A stretch of 64,000 nt of DNA from Gautieria morchelliformis (GCA_015179125.1 WHVA01000401.1:1-64000); one strand, 5' to 3'; positions 11,530 to 21,720 are shown, counted from the first letter of the stretch. A program made the numbers and translations. Notes: generated by a model not told the origin, from the letters alone.

Positions 11530-13150
11530 TCTCTATCTCAGCATGTCTTATTTGCGTGAATCGCCTGCGTCACTCGGTGCTCCAGTATGGAATCGTGCGC
11601 CATCATCAGGTTCCAGCGAGCCTGTTGTGCGAACCGGGACACTCCCTTGAATGGGGTGTCCGTTGTCATGGGCATGTCTATCTGCGGCATGTACCCATGG
11701 TTCAGCTCAAAGAGAGCGAACCCTGTGGTGGCGCTGAGGTTGCTGTTGATGGTCACTTTGACCATTGGGCACTTGTGTGCCCAGTCTTTCTGGTCATCTC
11801 TGACGACCGTCCGTAGGATCTGTCAAATCGAGCGATTGGCCCGCTCGGTGGCTCCATCCGTTTGTGGATGGAATGCGGTAGCCATGAGGAGCTTCATCCC
11901 CATGAGCCGCTGAAGTTCATGCCAGAAGATCGATGTGAACTTTGAGTCTCGATCGGAGATGATGGAGTCAGGGACTACGTGGAGCCTGATGATTTCCTTG
12001 AGGAATAGCCAGGCTACTTCCTTCGCTGTGACCCTCATTGTCATTGGGATGAGGTGGACATGTGAAGTCAGCCTGCTATGATTACCATGAGGTAATCACA
12101 GCCATCTGATTTGGGCATCGGCCCCATGAAATCGATTCTGATCAATTGCCATGGCCTGTCTGGGATGGGCAGGCTGTGCAGCAGAGCAGGCCTTTGGGCT
12201 TCTGGGTGCCAGTTTTGTTCATCTGGAACCTCGCACATGAGACGTGGAACCTCTTGATGTCAGGGCCCATACATTGCCACCGGTATGGCCTTCAAATATA
12301 ATTCGAAGTTTTCATGTGGCCATAGTGACCCATGGTCCTGTGTGCATGATCGATTATGATTTCGATCAGCCTCCTTCCCCCGTGAAAAACAGTCCGGGGG
12401 ATGGCAATGACATCTCGTTTGAGCTGATTCTTTGTCCATATCAGCCCATCCTTGATGCTGAACCTTGGGTGGGCATCCGGGTGTGGCATGATCTTCAAGA
12501 ACATGGCGTCTTCGTGGTATGCATCACGCAGGACCTTTGGCAGGTCCATGTCGCCTTTGATGCTCACGTGCAGAGGTGTACCGTCATTGCCTGCGGCAAT
12601 GGTGTGGACATTGTCATCGGTTTCCAGGGCAACACCCATCTCCTGGTCCCGTTTGGGACCTCCATGCAAGGCGGCGGCCTCGGCTGTCTGCACCTCCGTC
12701 TTCTCTGCGAGGTGGGTCGACCGTCTCGTGGCTGCTGCCCCTACTTCAATGTATTGATCCGTGGGCATTAGCTCCCCATCCGGATCGAGGCATTCATCTG
12801 CATTGACGAACACGTGTTCCGGATGTTGATCTTCGCTCATGTTGCTCTCGTAGTATCGAGAGAGACAGTCCGCAACCTTGTTCTCAACACAGTCAACATG
12901 TACAGTGTTGAAGTTGAAGCGGGAGAGGAACTCCCACCATCTGACCGACAGGTCAGACAGGTTTTTTTGGGTCTCGAAGTATTTGAGACCCTTGTGGTCA
13001 GTCACTAGGGTGAATTTTTCCCCTAGGAGCTTGTCTTCCCATTTCATCAGGGCCTTGAGCACGGCAATTGTCTCATGCTTGTGGGTCCTGTAGTGCTGTT
13101 GGGCCTTCTCCTGAGCTGCTTGAAAATGTTCAACCCATGACTTCTGATGG
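11530..13150 (-). mobile_element. Gypsy retrotransposon fragment (RNase H to integrase)
   Basis: On the minus strand the order is RNase H (WEDKLLGEKFTLVTDHKGL, NKVADCLSRY), a linker, then integrase. Integrase has the HHCC-like region IIIDHAHRTMGHYG, the first Asp in IRIDFMGPMPKSDG, the second in SDRDSKFTSIFWHEL and the Glu in QTDGATERANRSI. Several frame changes and stops break the protein. Gag, protease, reverse transcriptase and LTRs are absent, so it is a dead internal fragment rather than a complete insertion. It separates segments 2 and 3 of the DNA ligase pseudogene. Confidence 0.88.
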
Positions 13151-13850
13151 AAAGAAAAATCTGTGGTAGATCCTGCTCGTCAGGAGCTAATAGAAATATT
13201 TGCAAACGCCGAGGCCTTGGTCAAACATTGCTTTGTGCAACATCCTAATTTAGACAATATCGCAGCAGCACTCCTAGAGGTAGGGTTAGAAGGGCTAGCT
13301 GAACGTGTCCCCTTGGCTGTGGGTACGTGCTCCGGAGTGACCGTGGCGTCATTGTCCCTCTTTCCTAATTCTTGTAGGTGTACCTCTTCATCCAACCTTA
13401 GGATCTCCCACGCGTTCTTTGGATGAGGTGTACGAACGACTTAATTAACAGCCCTTCGCGGCAGAATACAAGTATGACGGGCAGAGGGCTCAGTTGCACG
13501 CCTCACGAGGTTTGGATGGTACTTTGACCGTGAAGATTTTTTCTTGGCATCTTGAGGACATGACAGACAAGGTTTGTAGCCTCGGATAAAATCAACCCAC
13601 TGCGATTTAACACACCCTACGACACCTAGTATCCGGACATCATTGCCTTAACAGAACAACTTTTCGCATTGCATCCTGAGCTATCTTCCTTTATTGTGGA
13701 TGCCAAATTTGTCACGTTCGACATGAAGACAGGTGGACTAAAATCCTTTCAAGAGCTTTCACAGAGAGCCCGAAAGGACGTACGACTTGAAGATGTGACT
13801 GTGGCCGTCTGTCTATTCATTTACGACCTCATGTATCTCGACGTTGGATC

Positions 13851-14186
13851 CAGGAAGGAGACAAGGAGAGTCGCGAGACGAAGACACTAGTGATGTCGAC
13901 GACGAGCAGGGACTTCGAATGCTGAGATACAAAGACCCGTAAGCAGTGCATGGGGATAGTATGCGCTCTGCAAATGTGTGGCTGACAGAGATCAAGTAAG
14001 CGTTCATCCGTAATAAGAAAACGTACAAAGTATATCTGCCCCAGCTCCCAATAATGACTTAGGTCGCATACACTAAACTCAATAATGGAAAGTATCCAAG
14101 TCGATAAACCGACACGGTCATCAGTGAGCATTCAGCATCAGCACCAGGCTAGACTAAGCTAGACTCACAACACCGGTCATACCCCC
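13851..14186. other. No recognised gene
   Basis: Sequence between the truncated ligase and the stop codon of the SNARE gene. Nothing recognisable. Confidence 0.3.
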
Positions 14187-14674
14187 TCAGACATTTGCCC
14201 CGCTTGACGGCCACACCCACCCGATGAAATACCATAATATCCATAGCCCAACTACAGCTCCAACGAGAAGTACGAGGAGACGGTACTGCTTGAGCGAACC
14301 TGTGCTCCCGAATGCATGTGCGGCTCACCGCGATGACTGGGCAAGGGAGCCAGCAAATGTAGTGAAAGTATTTCCCTTGTTTGAAGAGGGATGTGAGGGA
14401 AACAGTGGGAATACTGGATGGCGTTGCTGTCGCTTACCGTTTCGTCCAACGTGGAGTTCTGCCGCTCAACATCATCATAAATATCTGTCATTACCTGATG
14501 CCAGCATCAGTGCAATGCACCTCATACAACTTGAAGCATTAGGTGACACGCACGCCTCTCAATGTGCGGATTTTGGAGTGCAGTGCGTCCAGTTGTTGGT
14601 CATTCTGCAATTCGTGGCGGCGGCAGGAGAGGAACCCATTGGTATTCAAGCTCCGAATATGTACACCTGCGTTT

Positions 14675-14679
14675 ACTAG
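14675..14679. repeat. Copia target-site duplication (left), ACTAG
   Basis: ACTAG precedes the 5' LTR and recurs at 19176-19180 directly after the 3' LTR: a perfect 5-bp duplication. Confidence 0.95.
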
Positions 14680-14902
14680 TGTTAGTAATCGGGACGATGA
14701 CACCGCCGAGGCAGAGCCGGCACGCACTTAGCCGGAGGTTCGAGATCGCTCTCGACCCCGGGTTGCTGGTGCACCGGCATCGCATCGGCACAGCAGCTCG
14801 AAGGGATTGGTAATATAATGGACACCATATTTTGTATATAAAGGAACGATCTACTTGAGATCAATAGAGAATAACAGATCATTATATCTCCTTCGTCCCA
14901 CA
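14680..14902 (+). repeat. Copia 5' LTR
   Basis: 223 bp, TGTTAGTAATC...CGTCCCACA. Contains a TATATAAA box near its centre. Identical by eye to 18953-19175. Confidence 0.96.
14835..14842 (+). promoter_or_regulatory. LTR TATA box
   Basis: TATATAAA in the 5' LTR, about 145 bases upstream of the gag-pol ATG. The likely U3 core promoter of the element; the transcription start was not identified. Confidence 0.6.
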
Positions 14903-14914
14903 GGTTATGGGCCC
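14903..14914 (+). promoter_or_regulatory. Primer-binding site, half-tRNA(iMet) type
   Basis: GGTTATGGGCCC follows the LTR directly. It is complementary to GGGCCCATAACC, the anticodon stem-loop of eukaryotic initiator tRNA-Met, rather than to the tRNA 3' end. Priming by an internally cleaved half tRNA is established for Drosophila copia; here it is inferred from complementarity. Confidence 0.7.
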
Positions 14915-14981
14915 CGCGCATAACTAAACTACTACAAATCTAACTACGCTCTATACTCCAATAACTCAATACCGATCGACG

Positions 14982-17900
14982 ATGTCGAGTAGCAACAACA
15001 CGTACAAGATCGACCCCTTGAACGGGGATAATTACGCGGCGTGGCGCCGGCGGCTCGAGTGGATACTCGATGATTCAGATCTGTGGGACGTGGCTATCGG
15101 CAGGGAGACGGAACCGAGACCGGCAGATGCCGACAACGTCACTGCGACCGAACAGCAGGAGATCGACGATTGGAGAAGGAAGGACAAGAAGGCTAGAAAA
15201 GAGATTTGCCTCAGAGTTGCCGATGAACAACTAGTTTACATCAATCAGACGATGTCTGCGTTTGCTGTATGGACTAGCCTACAAGCAATATTCGAATCTA
15301 AGGGAGCAGTGGGGATTGTAAATCTCCGAAGAGATTTCTTCCGGACGCTTGCCGAGGACGGCGCAAACATGGAGGAGCACGTACGCAAGCTCCGCGGCAT
15401 TCAACAGGAACTGAATGCACGGGGGCATTACATCAGTGACACCGAGTTCTCGAACACGTTGCTGACGTCATTACCAGATTCTTGGTCGGCGTTTATTACG
15501 GCAGTAAACGCCAGTGGAGCCGGGACAACAGCTGATATATTAATAGCTCGGGTCCTCGATGAGGATCGAGCACGGAAAGCTGGATCGGCACGGCAGACGG
15601 CGCTTAAGGCGCAACAACGTCACAGGACCAGGAAAGATGACTCAGGAGCAACAAAGGGAAAGTGCCGAAATTGCGGCAAGAAGGGTCATTACGTGAAGGA
15701 CTGTTGGGCAAAAGGTGGCGGCAAGGAGGGCCAAGCACTGAAATGGTTCAAATCAGGGAACAAAGAAACAGTCAAACAAGCAGAAGAAAAGGACTTCGCA
15801 TTTGTATCTAAGGAGGTAGCATACAGTGCTATATCCGCATCTGACTGGTTAGCCGATTCAGCGGCAACAACACATATAGCTCGAAGCCGAAACGATTTCG
15901 CTAGCTATGCCGAGGAACCATCTGAAATCGAAGGAATTTCACCCGGTGCGGTACTACATACACAAGGCCGAGGCACTATATACATGGAATTCAAGATCGG
16001 CGCCAAGACGAACACGATCGAGCTACGTGACGTCAAACACGCACCAGATGCGCCGAACAACCTTATCAGCGTAGGGCGTTTAACTGATAAGGGTAACACG
16101 GCCACATTTTCAGGCACCGGCGTCGAATTCAAATCACGCGCCGGAGTTATCTTCGCACAGGGACAGAAGCGTGGGCGGCTGTTCTGTATGAAGGCACGAG
16201 TCACTCGATCAGTCGAGGCACGGGACTTTGCCGCAGCGGCAAAGGGACGGTCATGGGACAAATGGCACAGGATACTCGGGCACGTCAACATAAATTCTAT
16301 AAAGATGTTGAAATCTAATGATCTAGTCACCGGACTTGAGATCGACGAGTCAAACGAGCCGAGCCAGTGCAAGGCATGCATACAAGGCAAGCGGCATGTG
16401 GAGCCGTTCCCCAAAAGAGCCGAGGACACTGTAGAACAGGTCGGTGACCTGACAGTATCCGATGTATGGGGACCTGCCCAGACCGAGGGACCATCGCGTG
16501 AGAAATACTTTTATTCTTTCACGGACATCAAATCGAGGTACACCGTAATCTATTTTGGGAGCACCAAAGATGAAGCGCTCAAACACTTCGAGATGTACAA
16601 GGCATTCCTCGAGACCCAAACAGGTCAGAAACTGAAGAGGTTTCGCTCGGATAATGGAGGGGAATATGTCAATAAAAATTTCAAGGAATTTTGTGCAAAA
16701 TATGGCATTATCATGGAGACCACAGCTCCATACTCCCCAGCCCAGAATGGAATTGCCGAACGACTCAACCGGACCTTACTCGAGCACGCACGGGCAATGA
16801 TGTTTGCCAAGAACCTGCCAAAAATACTCTGGCCCGAGGCCGTGGCTTACGCGTGTTACATCAAAAATCGATCACCCACGCGAGCGCTTGGAGATGACGC
16901 AATGCCGTTCCAAGCACTATTCGGCAAGAAGCCAAACATAGCACGTCTAGAGGAATTCGGGACAAATTGCTGGGTTATGGTGCCGGATCAACGTCGAGCC
17001 AAACTTGATCCAAAAGCAGAAGAACATATATTCGTCGGAGTAGCTGAACATGCAAAGGCCTGGAGGTACTACAATAAAGCCTCAAAGCACGTTCAAGTCT
17101 CTAGGAACATTACATTTGACGAAAATGACAACCGACTCTACCCTATCCCAGATAACGACGATGACGACACGGCACCGCTCGAGGGGGAGCACTCACCGCG
17201 CGAGCATGTGCCGGACCCGATCACATCTACCCCACAGACGACATCACCCCAGACAACACCCGTTCCTGATCCACCTGAACAAGCGCCAGCTCCACAGATT
17301 CGACGGAGCGCGCGTATCACTCAAAGACCGGATTACCGGAAGCTGAATAATTCAGGACGCACCGAGCAGGTTTACATAACGAAAGAAATCGTCACTGAAC
17401 CTGAGAATTACAGAGCGGCGGTATCACGTGATGATGCGCCGATCTGGGAGAAAGCGATGGAAATTGAGATGGACCAACACAAGACATTAGGAACATGGGA
17501 ATTAACAGAACTACCACCCGGACGAGTAGCTATCGGTTGCCGATGGGTATACGCTGTCAAAACACAACCGGATGGACAATTCGATAAGGCTAAAGCAAGG
17601 GTTGTGGCTCAAGGATTCACACAGAGGCCAGGGATGGATTACTACGAGATAACCTCACCCGTGGTCAAATTCGATTCACTACGTGTTCTATTAGCGATCG
17701 CAAACACACTCGATTGGGAAATCGAAATGATGGATGTCAAAGGCGCCTACCTCAATTCAACCATAGATGAGGAGATCTACATGCGTCAGCCCGACGGTTT
17801 TGATGATGGATCTGGACGCGTTCTAAGAATATACAGAGCGCTCTACGGACTCAAGCAATCGGGGCGAGCTTGGCATCAGCGCTTACGCAAATTACTACTC

Positions 17901-19004
17901 GATCTCGGCTTCCATCAAAGTACAGCCGATGAATGCGTCTACATCAGACAAGATAAGGACTCAATCGAAGTCATATCAGTATATGTGGACGACTTTGGAC
18001 TATTTGCTGACTCCAAAGGAGGGATGATTAAGCTCAAGGGGGAGCTTCATGGGAAATTCCCTTTAACAGATTTAGGAGAAATGAAGAAAATCTTGGGAAT
18101 TAGAGTTGAGAGGAATAGGGATGAGGGAACACTGATCATGTCACAAGGGCATTACATCGACATCATACTCGATCGATTCAACATGACAACAGCACATTCC
18201 GTATCTACACCTCTGCATAAAATGATCAAACTCACGACACCCATGGACTCAACAGGTCCAACTGCCGAAGTACCCTATGCCAAGGCGATCGGATCACTCA
18301 TGTATGCAGCACTTAGCACGCGACCTGATTTGGCCTTTACCGTACAACATCTGAGCCAATTCACTACTACTTACGGAACCGAGCACTGGACGGCGATCAA
18401 GCACGCGCTCAGGTACCTCAAAGGGTCACGTGACGACGGCATAATCTTCCGACGAGACGCTGGTCTCGACCTCGAAATATTTGTCGCCTCGGATTATGCT
18501 AATAGAAACGACGCACTATCTATTAGTGGCTACGTAGCTATACTAGGAGGAGGAACCATTGCATGGAGCTCGAAGAAGCAGCGAACAATCGCGCTATCTA
18601 CCACGGAGGCCGAATACATGGCACTTACCGAGGGCGCCAAGCAATTAATCTGGCTGAGGCGTTTCATCGAGGAACTTGGAATCGATCAAACCCAGCCCAC
18701 GTCACTTCGATCAGACAACTTAAGCGCCATTACACTATCGCATGACGCAACGTATCATGCGCGTACCAAACACATCAATGTCGCATATCATTTCATCCGT
18801 GAGAAAGTGGTCTCTCACGAGGCATCACTTACATACGTACCGACGAAGGAGAACGTAGCGGACATATTTACAAAGGGATTAGACATGCACCAACATAGGT
18901 ATCTATTAGGGAAATTAGGATTTTACCGAAGGGACTTCTCGCTGAGGGGGAGTGTTAGTAATCGGGACGATGACACCGCCGAGGCAGAGCCGGCACGCAC
19001 TTAG
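14982..19004 (+). CDS. Copia gag-pol polyprotein, intact
   Basis: 1,340 residues in one frame. Gag: an N-terminal domain with YKIDPLNGDNYAAWRRRLEW, then a CCHC knuckle CRNCGKKGHYVKDC at residues 228-241. Protease: DSAAT with catalytic Asp292. Integrase: the zinc-binding HRILGHVN...CKAC segment, then Asp494 (SDVWGP), Asp557 (SDNGGEY) and Glu593 (NGIAERLNR), a DD35E spacing. Reverse transcriptase: RWVYAVKTQPDG, VVAQGFTQRPG, MDVKGAYLNS and YVDD at residues 1001-1004. RNase H: Asp1171 (SDYANR), STTEAEYMAL, RTKHINVAYHF, VADIFTKGL. The reading frame crosses the purine tract and ends 52 bases inside the 3' LTR. Gag and Pol are fused without frameshift, as in many copia elements, so relative Gag dosage must be set another way. 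Confidence 0.97.
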   Translation: MSSSNNTYKIDPLNGDNYAAWRRRLEWILDDSDLWDVAIGRETEPRPADADNVTATEQQEIDDWRRKDKKARKEICLRVADEQLVYINQTMSAFAVWTSLQAIFESKGAVGIVNLRRDFFRTLAEDGANMEEHVRKLRGIQQELNARGHYISDTEFSNTLLTSLPDSWSAFITAVNASGAGTTADILIARVLDEDRARKAGSARQTALKAQQRHRTRKDDSGATKGKCRNCGKKGHYVKDCWAKGGGKEGQALKWFKSGNKETVKQAEEKDFAFVSKEVAYSAISASDWLADSAATTHIARSRNDFASYAEEPSEIEGISPGAVLHTQGRGTIYMEFKIGAKTNTIELRDVKHAPDAPNNLISVGRLTDKGNTATFSGTGVEFKSRAGVIFAQGQKRGRLFCMKARVTRSVEARDFAAAAKGRSWDKWHRILGHVNINSIKMLKSNDLVTGLEIDESNEPSQCKACIQGKRHVEPFPKRAEDTVEQVGDLTVSDVWGPAQTEGPSREKYFYSFTDIKSRYTVIYFGSTKDEALKHFEMYKAFLETQTGQKLKRFRSDNGGEYVNKNFKEFCAKYGIIMETTAPYSPAQNGIAERLNRTLLEHARAMMFAKNLPKILWPEAVAYACYIKNRSPTRALGDDAMPFQALFGKKPNIARLEEFGTNCWVMVPDQRRAKLDPKAEEHIFVGVAEHAKAWRYYNKASKHVQVSRNITFDENDNRLYPIPDNDDDDTAPLEGEHSPREHVPDPITSTPQTTSPQTTPVPDPPEQAPAPQIRRSARITQRPDYRKLNNSGRTEQVYITKEIVTEPENYRAAVSRDDAPIWEKAMEIEMDQHKTLGTWELTELPPGRVAIGCRWVYAVKTQPDGQFDKAKARVVAQGFTQRPGMDYYEITSPVVKFDSLRVLLAIANTLDWEIEMMDVKGAYLNSTIDEEIYMRQPDGFDDGSGRVLRIYRALYGLKQSGRAWHQRLRKLLLDLGFHQSTADECVYIRQDKDSIEVISVYVDDFGLFADSKGGMIKLKGELHGKFPLTDLGEMKKILGIRVERNRDEGTLIMSQGHYIDIILDRFNMTTAHSVSTPLHKMIKLTTPMDSTGPTAEVPYAKAIGSLMYAALSTRPDLAFTVQHLSQFTTTYGTEHWTAIKHALRYLKGSRDDGIIFRRDAGLDLEIFVASDYANRNDALSISGYVAILGGGTIAWSSKKQRTIALSTTEAEYMALTEGAKQLIWLRRFIEELGIDQTQPTSLRSDNLSAITLSHDATYHARTKHINVAYHFIREKVVSHEASLTYVPTKENVADIFTKGLDMHQHRYLLGKLGFYRRDFSLRGSVSNRDDDTAEAEPART
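18941..18952 (+). promoter_or_regulatory. Polypurine tract
   Basis: Purine-rich GAGGGGGAG directly before the 3' LTR; plus-strand primer site, overlapped by the end of the gag-pol frame. Confidence 0.75.
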
Positions 19005-19175
19005 CCGGAGGTTCGAGATCGCTCTCGACCCCGGGTTGCTGGTGCACCGGCATCGCATCGGCACAGCAGCTCGAAGGGATTGGTAATATAATGGACACCA
19101 TATTTTGTATATAAAGGAACGATCTACTTGAGATCAATAGAGAATAACAGATCATTATATCTCCTTCGTCCCACA
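18953..19175 (+). repeat. Copia 3' LTR
   Basis: 223 bp identical by eye to the 5' LTR, followed by the ACTAG duplication. Contains the last codons and TAG stop of gag-pol at 19002-19004. Confidence 0.96.
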
Positions 19176-19339
19176 ACTAGCACCATACTTACTGTATTGG
19201 ACTCTCTGCTCTAGTGCTTCTCCGGCCTCCCTGGCTGCTGTCTCTGTGGCCTAATCGTCCAATTTTGCTATCAAGCTACTAATTATCAAGGTACAGGTTT
19301 ACAATAGCTGCGACGGGTGGCTTCGGCTAGCGTGATTCA

Positions 19340-21720
19340 TTTTCAGAACACCAGGCCTATTGGAAATGATAGAACGTATAGTGTCTATCAAATACTGGAG
19401 TCTTCCCTAGAATTATCTGACCTGGATAGCCATCTGAAATTTTCTCCACAATTGCCATAAATTTCGCAACATGCATGGTCTATGTCGGAGTGGGTGGCTG
19501 AGTGTATTTGGAAAGTCGTTACGCATGGTATGTCTTTACCCCCTGAATTCGTGGCTAACGATTCAGGATACGGGTGTGTTTTATACTCCCCTTGTGTCAG
19601 GTCTAGCTCTAATAGTTAGTTTTATTTAGAGCACCTGCTCGTGCGTACGCTACCCAACCACCAGCCTATCGCCGATAGTTTCCGCACACTGCTATGTGCT
19701 ACACTTCTGCAACCATCTGCTATCTGTTGTGACAAACACAATTATTTCACTTCAAATCATTTATATATAAAAAGGAAACTAATAAAGAAAGAAAAGAAAA
19801 TCAAAAGAAAAATCAAAAGAAACAGAAATTATATTCATGATAGACGTCGGCGCAGAGGACGATCACACGAAATTTATGTCATGCTATATTACTCACAAAT
19901 CGGGTGATATACAGGAGTTCGAGCGTCGACCACGTGCGGTCGATCAGGGATGGCGCGCCTATCGGGTGATGGCATCGGCCATGACGTCGACAGGCGCCAG
20001 GCCATAGGCACCAAGGGGTGCGGGCACCAAACGCCGCAGAGAATAATAGACTGCGCAGGGGTACAGGGTGCTGTGGAGTGACCTGAGAAAGTCATCTGCA
20101 GCACACATATTCAATCAGCTGCCCCACAAGAAGGGCACAGAGACAGCGGCCCCATCTCCAAGCCCAGCATATATGCTGGGCAGGGTAAACTCAGATCCAT
20201 TTTCTATTTGAATCCCATGACACGTCTGACTGATTACTATCTTAACATCATGTGGACAGGGGCTTTGTATACTAGGTACAGATCTCTATTCCAAGGCCCA
20301 GACAATCCTAACACCATCCCCATCACCCCATGACTTTATGACTATAAATTAGTCACCCCTTAGTGACAAAGTAGTTTTTCGACCCATCCATCCAATATCT
20401 TGAACACTAGTAGTTACTATCAATATAGTATAAATAGCTAGTACAAATGTATGAACGAAATCATCCAGAATCGATTATTCTGCCTCCTGAAATTGCTGTA
20501 GTCTTGTTTGATAGCTACAGAGCTCAGATCTTGGTAGTTTATTCCAAATCTTCGTTGAGAGTCTACTATCACTGTTTACTCTATACTACCTTAAAAGCGA
20601 ACACTTTTGATTTGACTATCCCTTGGATCGACACTACTTTTCTGTCGACGCGGTCACGTGACCCTCATTCATCAGTGCTGGACGCGCCTCGAAGGGCTTA
20701 GTCAGCACATAGAAGAGAGGCGAACACAGTGGTTTCAATCACTGAGCAATAGATTTCACTTGTTAAAAGGCACTAATTGATATCTTAATCTAAAACTATC
20801 TTGCCGGCACTTTGGTACATAGCCCGCTTCCCCTTCTTTTTCAGCATCTTCACCTACAATTCTAAGTCCCAAAGCAAGGAGTTTAAGTTTCGTCAGGAAC
20901 TTCTTGGTGAAGGGTCCCAAGGTTCAGGCTCGGAACGAACGAGACTGCTGTTATAGGCGCACGCACGCACCATTTCGACTGCTTCTCCTCGGCGTTATGC
21001 TTGCCAACAAGTGGCTCGATGACAATACATTTTCTAACAAGACATGGTGTGTTATTTTGCCTTGCCTCTCTAGTCTAGTCTAGTATGTTTGACCACATCA
21101 ATAGGCGTCAAGTATCTGGTGTTCCCATGCGTGCGCTGAACAGGCTCGAGAGCCTTGGTCTTGATCTTCTTTCACACGACTTGTTGATGCTTCCCTGGGC
21201 ATGGGAACAGTGGCTCGACCACATGCAGACCTACCATCGTTCCCTCGCGCCGTACCCCGAACCCATCGGACCTTCGAAAGATACACTGCACATCATCATT
21301 CGTCGCATGATCTAGGACCTCATCCTTGCTGGTTCGCCACCGATGACCGCTGGAGTCCTTCCAGAACCTGTTTTCCTCGGACTGGAAGAGCGTAAGAAGG
21401 AACGTGAGCGAGAACGGCTCACCAAGGAGCGGCTCAAACTCCTTGATCTTGACCTCGACGAAGACGGACCCCTCAGAGAACAATACCTGGCAAAGAAGCC
21501 CAGGATGGCCGATCGCCTCGAGGGAGATAGGAAGGTGATCGAGCATATGACGAAGGGGCTTCCGCCACCAGCCGAATGGTGCCTTGCCGCCGATCCGCCG
21601 TTCCATCGCGCGAGGCCAACCTATCAAGCTGTACAGAGACCACCGCCTGCCCCCGTCTTAGCTCATGCGAACGCGCACGTTCCTGAGACCGTGTTACACC
21701 TTCAGCAAGCTAATGGGTAG
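19340..21720 (+). pseudogene. Pho80/PCL-type cyclin pseudogene split by a solo LTR
   Basis: Fungal cyclin of the Pho80-like class, a regulatory subunit of a cyclin-dependent kinase. An exon ending at 19527 reads SMSEWVAECIWKVVTH. After a 39-nt intron, sequence to 19724 ends TLLQPSAI and continues in register after the solo LTR at 20801 with LPALWYIARFPFFF. Then FKFRQELLGEG, a frameshift near 20940-20960, and the core LLLLGVMLANKWLDDNTFSN. After an intron (21047-21104) follow VSGVPMRALNRLESLGLDLL and PWAWEQWLDHM. A TAG at 21313-21315 interrupts RRMI/DLILAG; the same frame continues to 21720 with a Lys/Glu-rich helix. An upstream stop is also present before SQHAWS. Clearly dead. It was probably a divergent neighbour of the SNARE gene. 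Confidence 0.85.
19725..20795 (+). mobile_element. Solo LTR-like element, family B, copy 1 (target duplication CTATC)
   Basis: 1,071 bp beginning TGTTGTGACAAACACAATTA and ending TTAATCTAAAA, flanked by CTATC at 19720-19724 and 20796-20800. Removing it and one duplication restores the cyclin frame exactly. A second copy in inverse orientation lies at 58274-59334. No coding capacity. The TG...AA termini are not the usual TG...CA. Confidence 0.88.

Larger units (their letters stand above)
9072..13850 (+). pseudogene. CDC9/LIG1: DNA ligase I pseudogene split by two insertions and 3'-truncated
   Basis: ATP-dependent replicative DNA ligase. Segment 1 (9072-9503) has an ATG start, a basic NLS-like PKGKKAK and a PCNA-binding PIP box QKTLHSFF at residues 26-33. 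Segment 2 (about 10762-11500) is the DNA-binding domain: SGLTSAALSKLYRSLGDP, DVAFAAKSSVRTL, QGAAKIKQSLVEKLLLSAKG, LVRTLCQNLRVGAVR. Segment 3 (about 13159-13850) reads VDPARQELIEIFANAEALV, then the catalytic motif I EYKYDGQRAQLH with its adenylated Lys, then LHPELSSFIVDA and KTGGLKSFQELSQRARKDV. An in-frame TAA lies near 13442 just before motif I, and homology ends near 13840, so nucleotidyltransferase motifs IIIa-VI and the OB fold are missing. Insertions at 9504-10747 and about 11505-13155 interrupt the gene. Confidence 0.9.
14680..19175 (+). mobile_element. Complete Ty1/copia LTR retrotransposon
   Basis: A 4,496-bp element with two 223-bp LTRs (14680-14902 and 18953-19175) that look identical base for base. 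It has a 5-bp target duplication ACTAG, a primer-binding site, one uninterrupted gag-pol reading frame of 1,340 codons, and a purine tract before the 3' LTR. All catalytic motifs are intact, so it is probably recent and could be autonomous. It is inserted in an intron of the SNARE gene, in the opposite orientation to that gene. Confidence 0.97.
14187..19310 (-). pseudogene. Bet1/Sft1-type SNARE gene split by a copia element
   Basis: Minus-strand exons encode a small Qc-type SNARE. Upstream of the copia element (about 19190-19300) an exon reads LDSKIGRLGHRDSSQG and RRSTRAESPI. Downstream, exon sequence reads ELQNDQQLDALHSKIRTLRG, then after an intron TDIYDDVERQNSTLDET (the SNARE helix), then after another intron FAGSLAQSS and a membrane anchor LLVLLVGAVVGLWILWYFIG with a stop at 14187-14189. 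In the last exon a TGA (14325-14327) replaces the expected Arg. The copia element (14680-19175) lies inside what would be a 41-nt intron with donor GTAAGTATGG and acceptor TTCGGAG. SNAREs of this class act in ER-Golgi or intra-Golgi fusion; which one is unclear. Confidence 0.75.

Noticed and set aside
15905..16619. Minus-strand frames inside the copia gag-pol
   Set aside because: Shadows of the intact plus-strand polyprotein.
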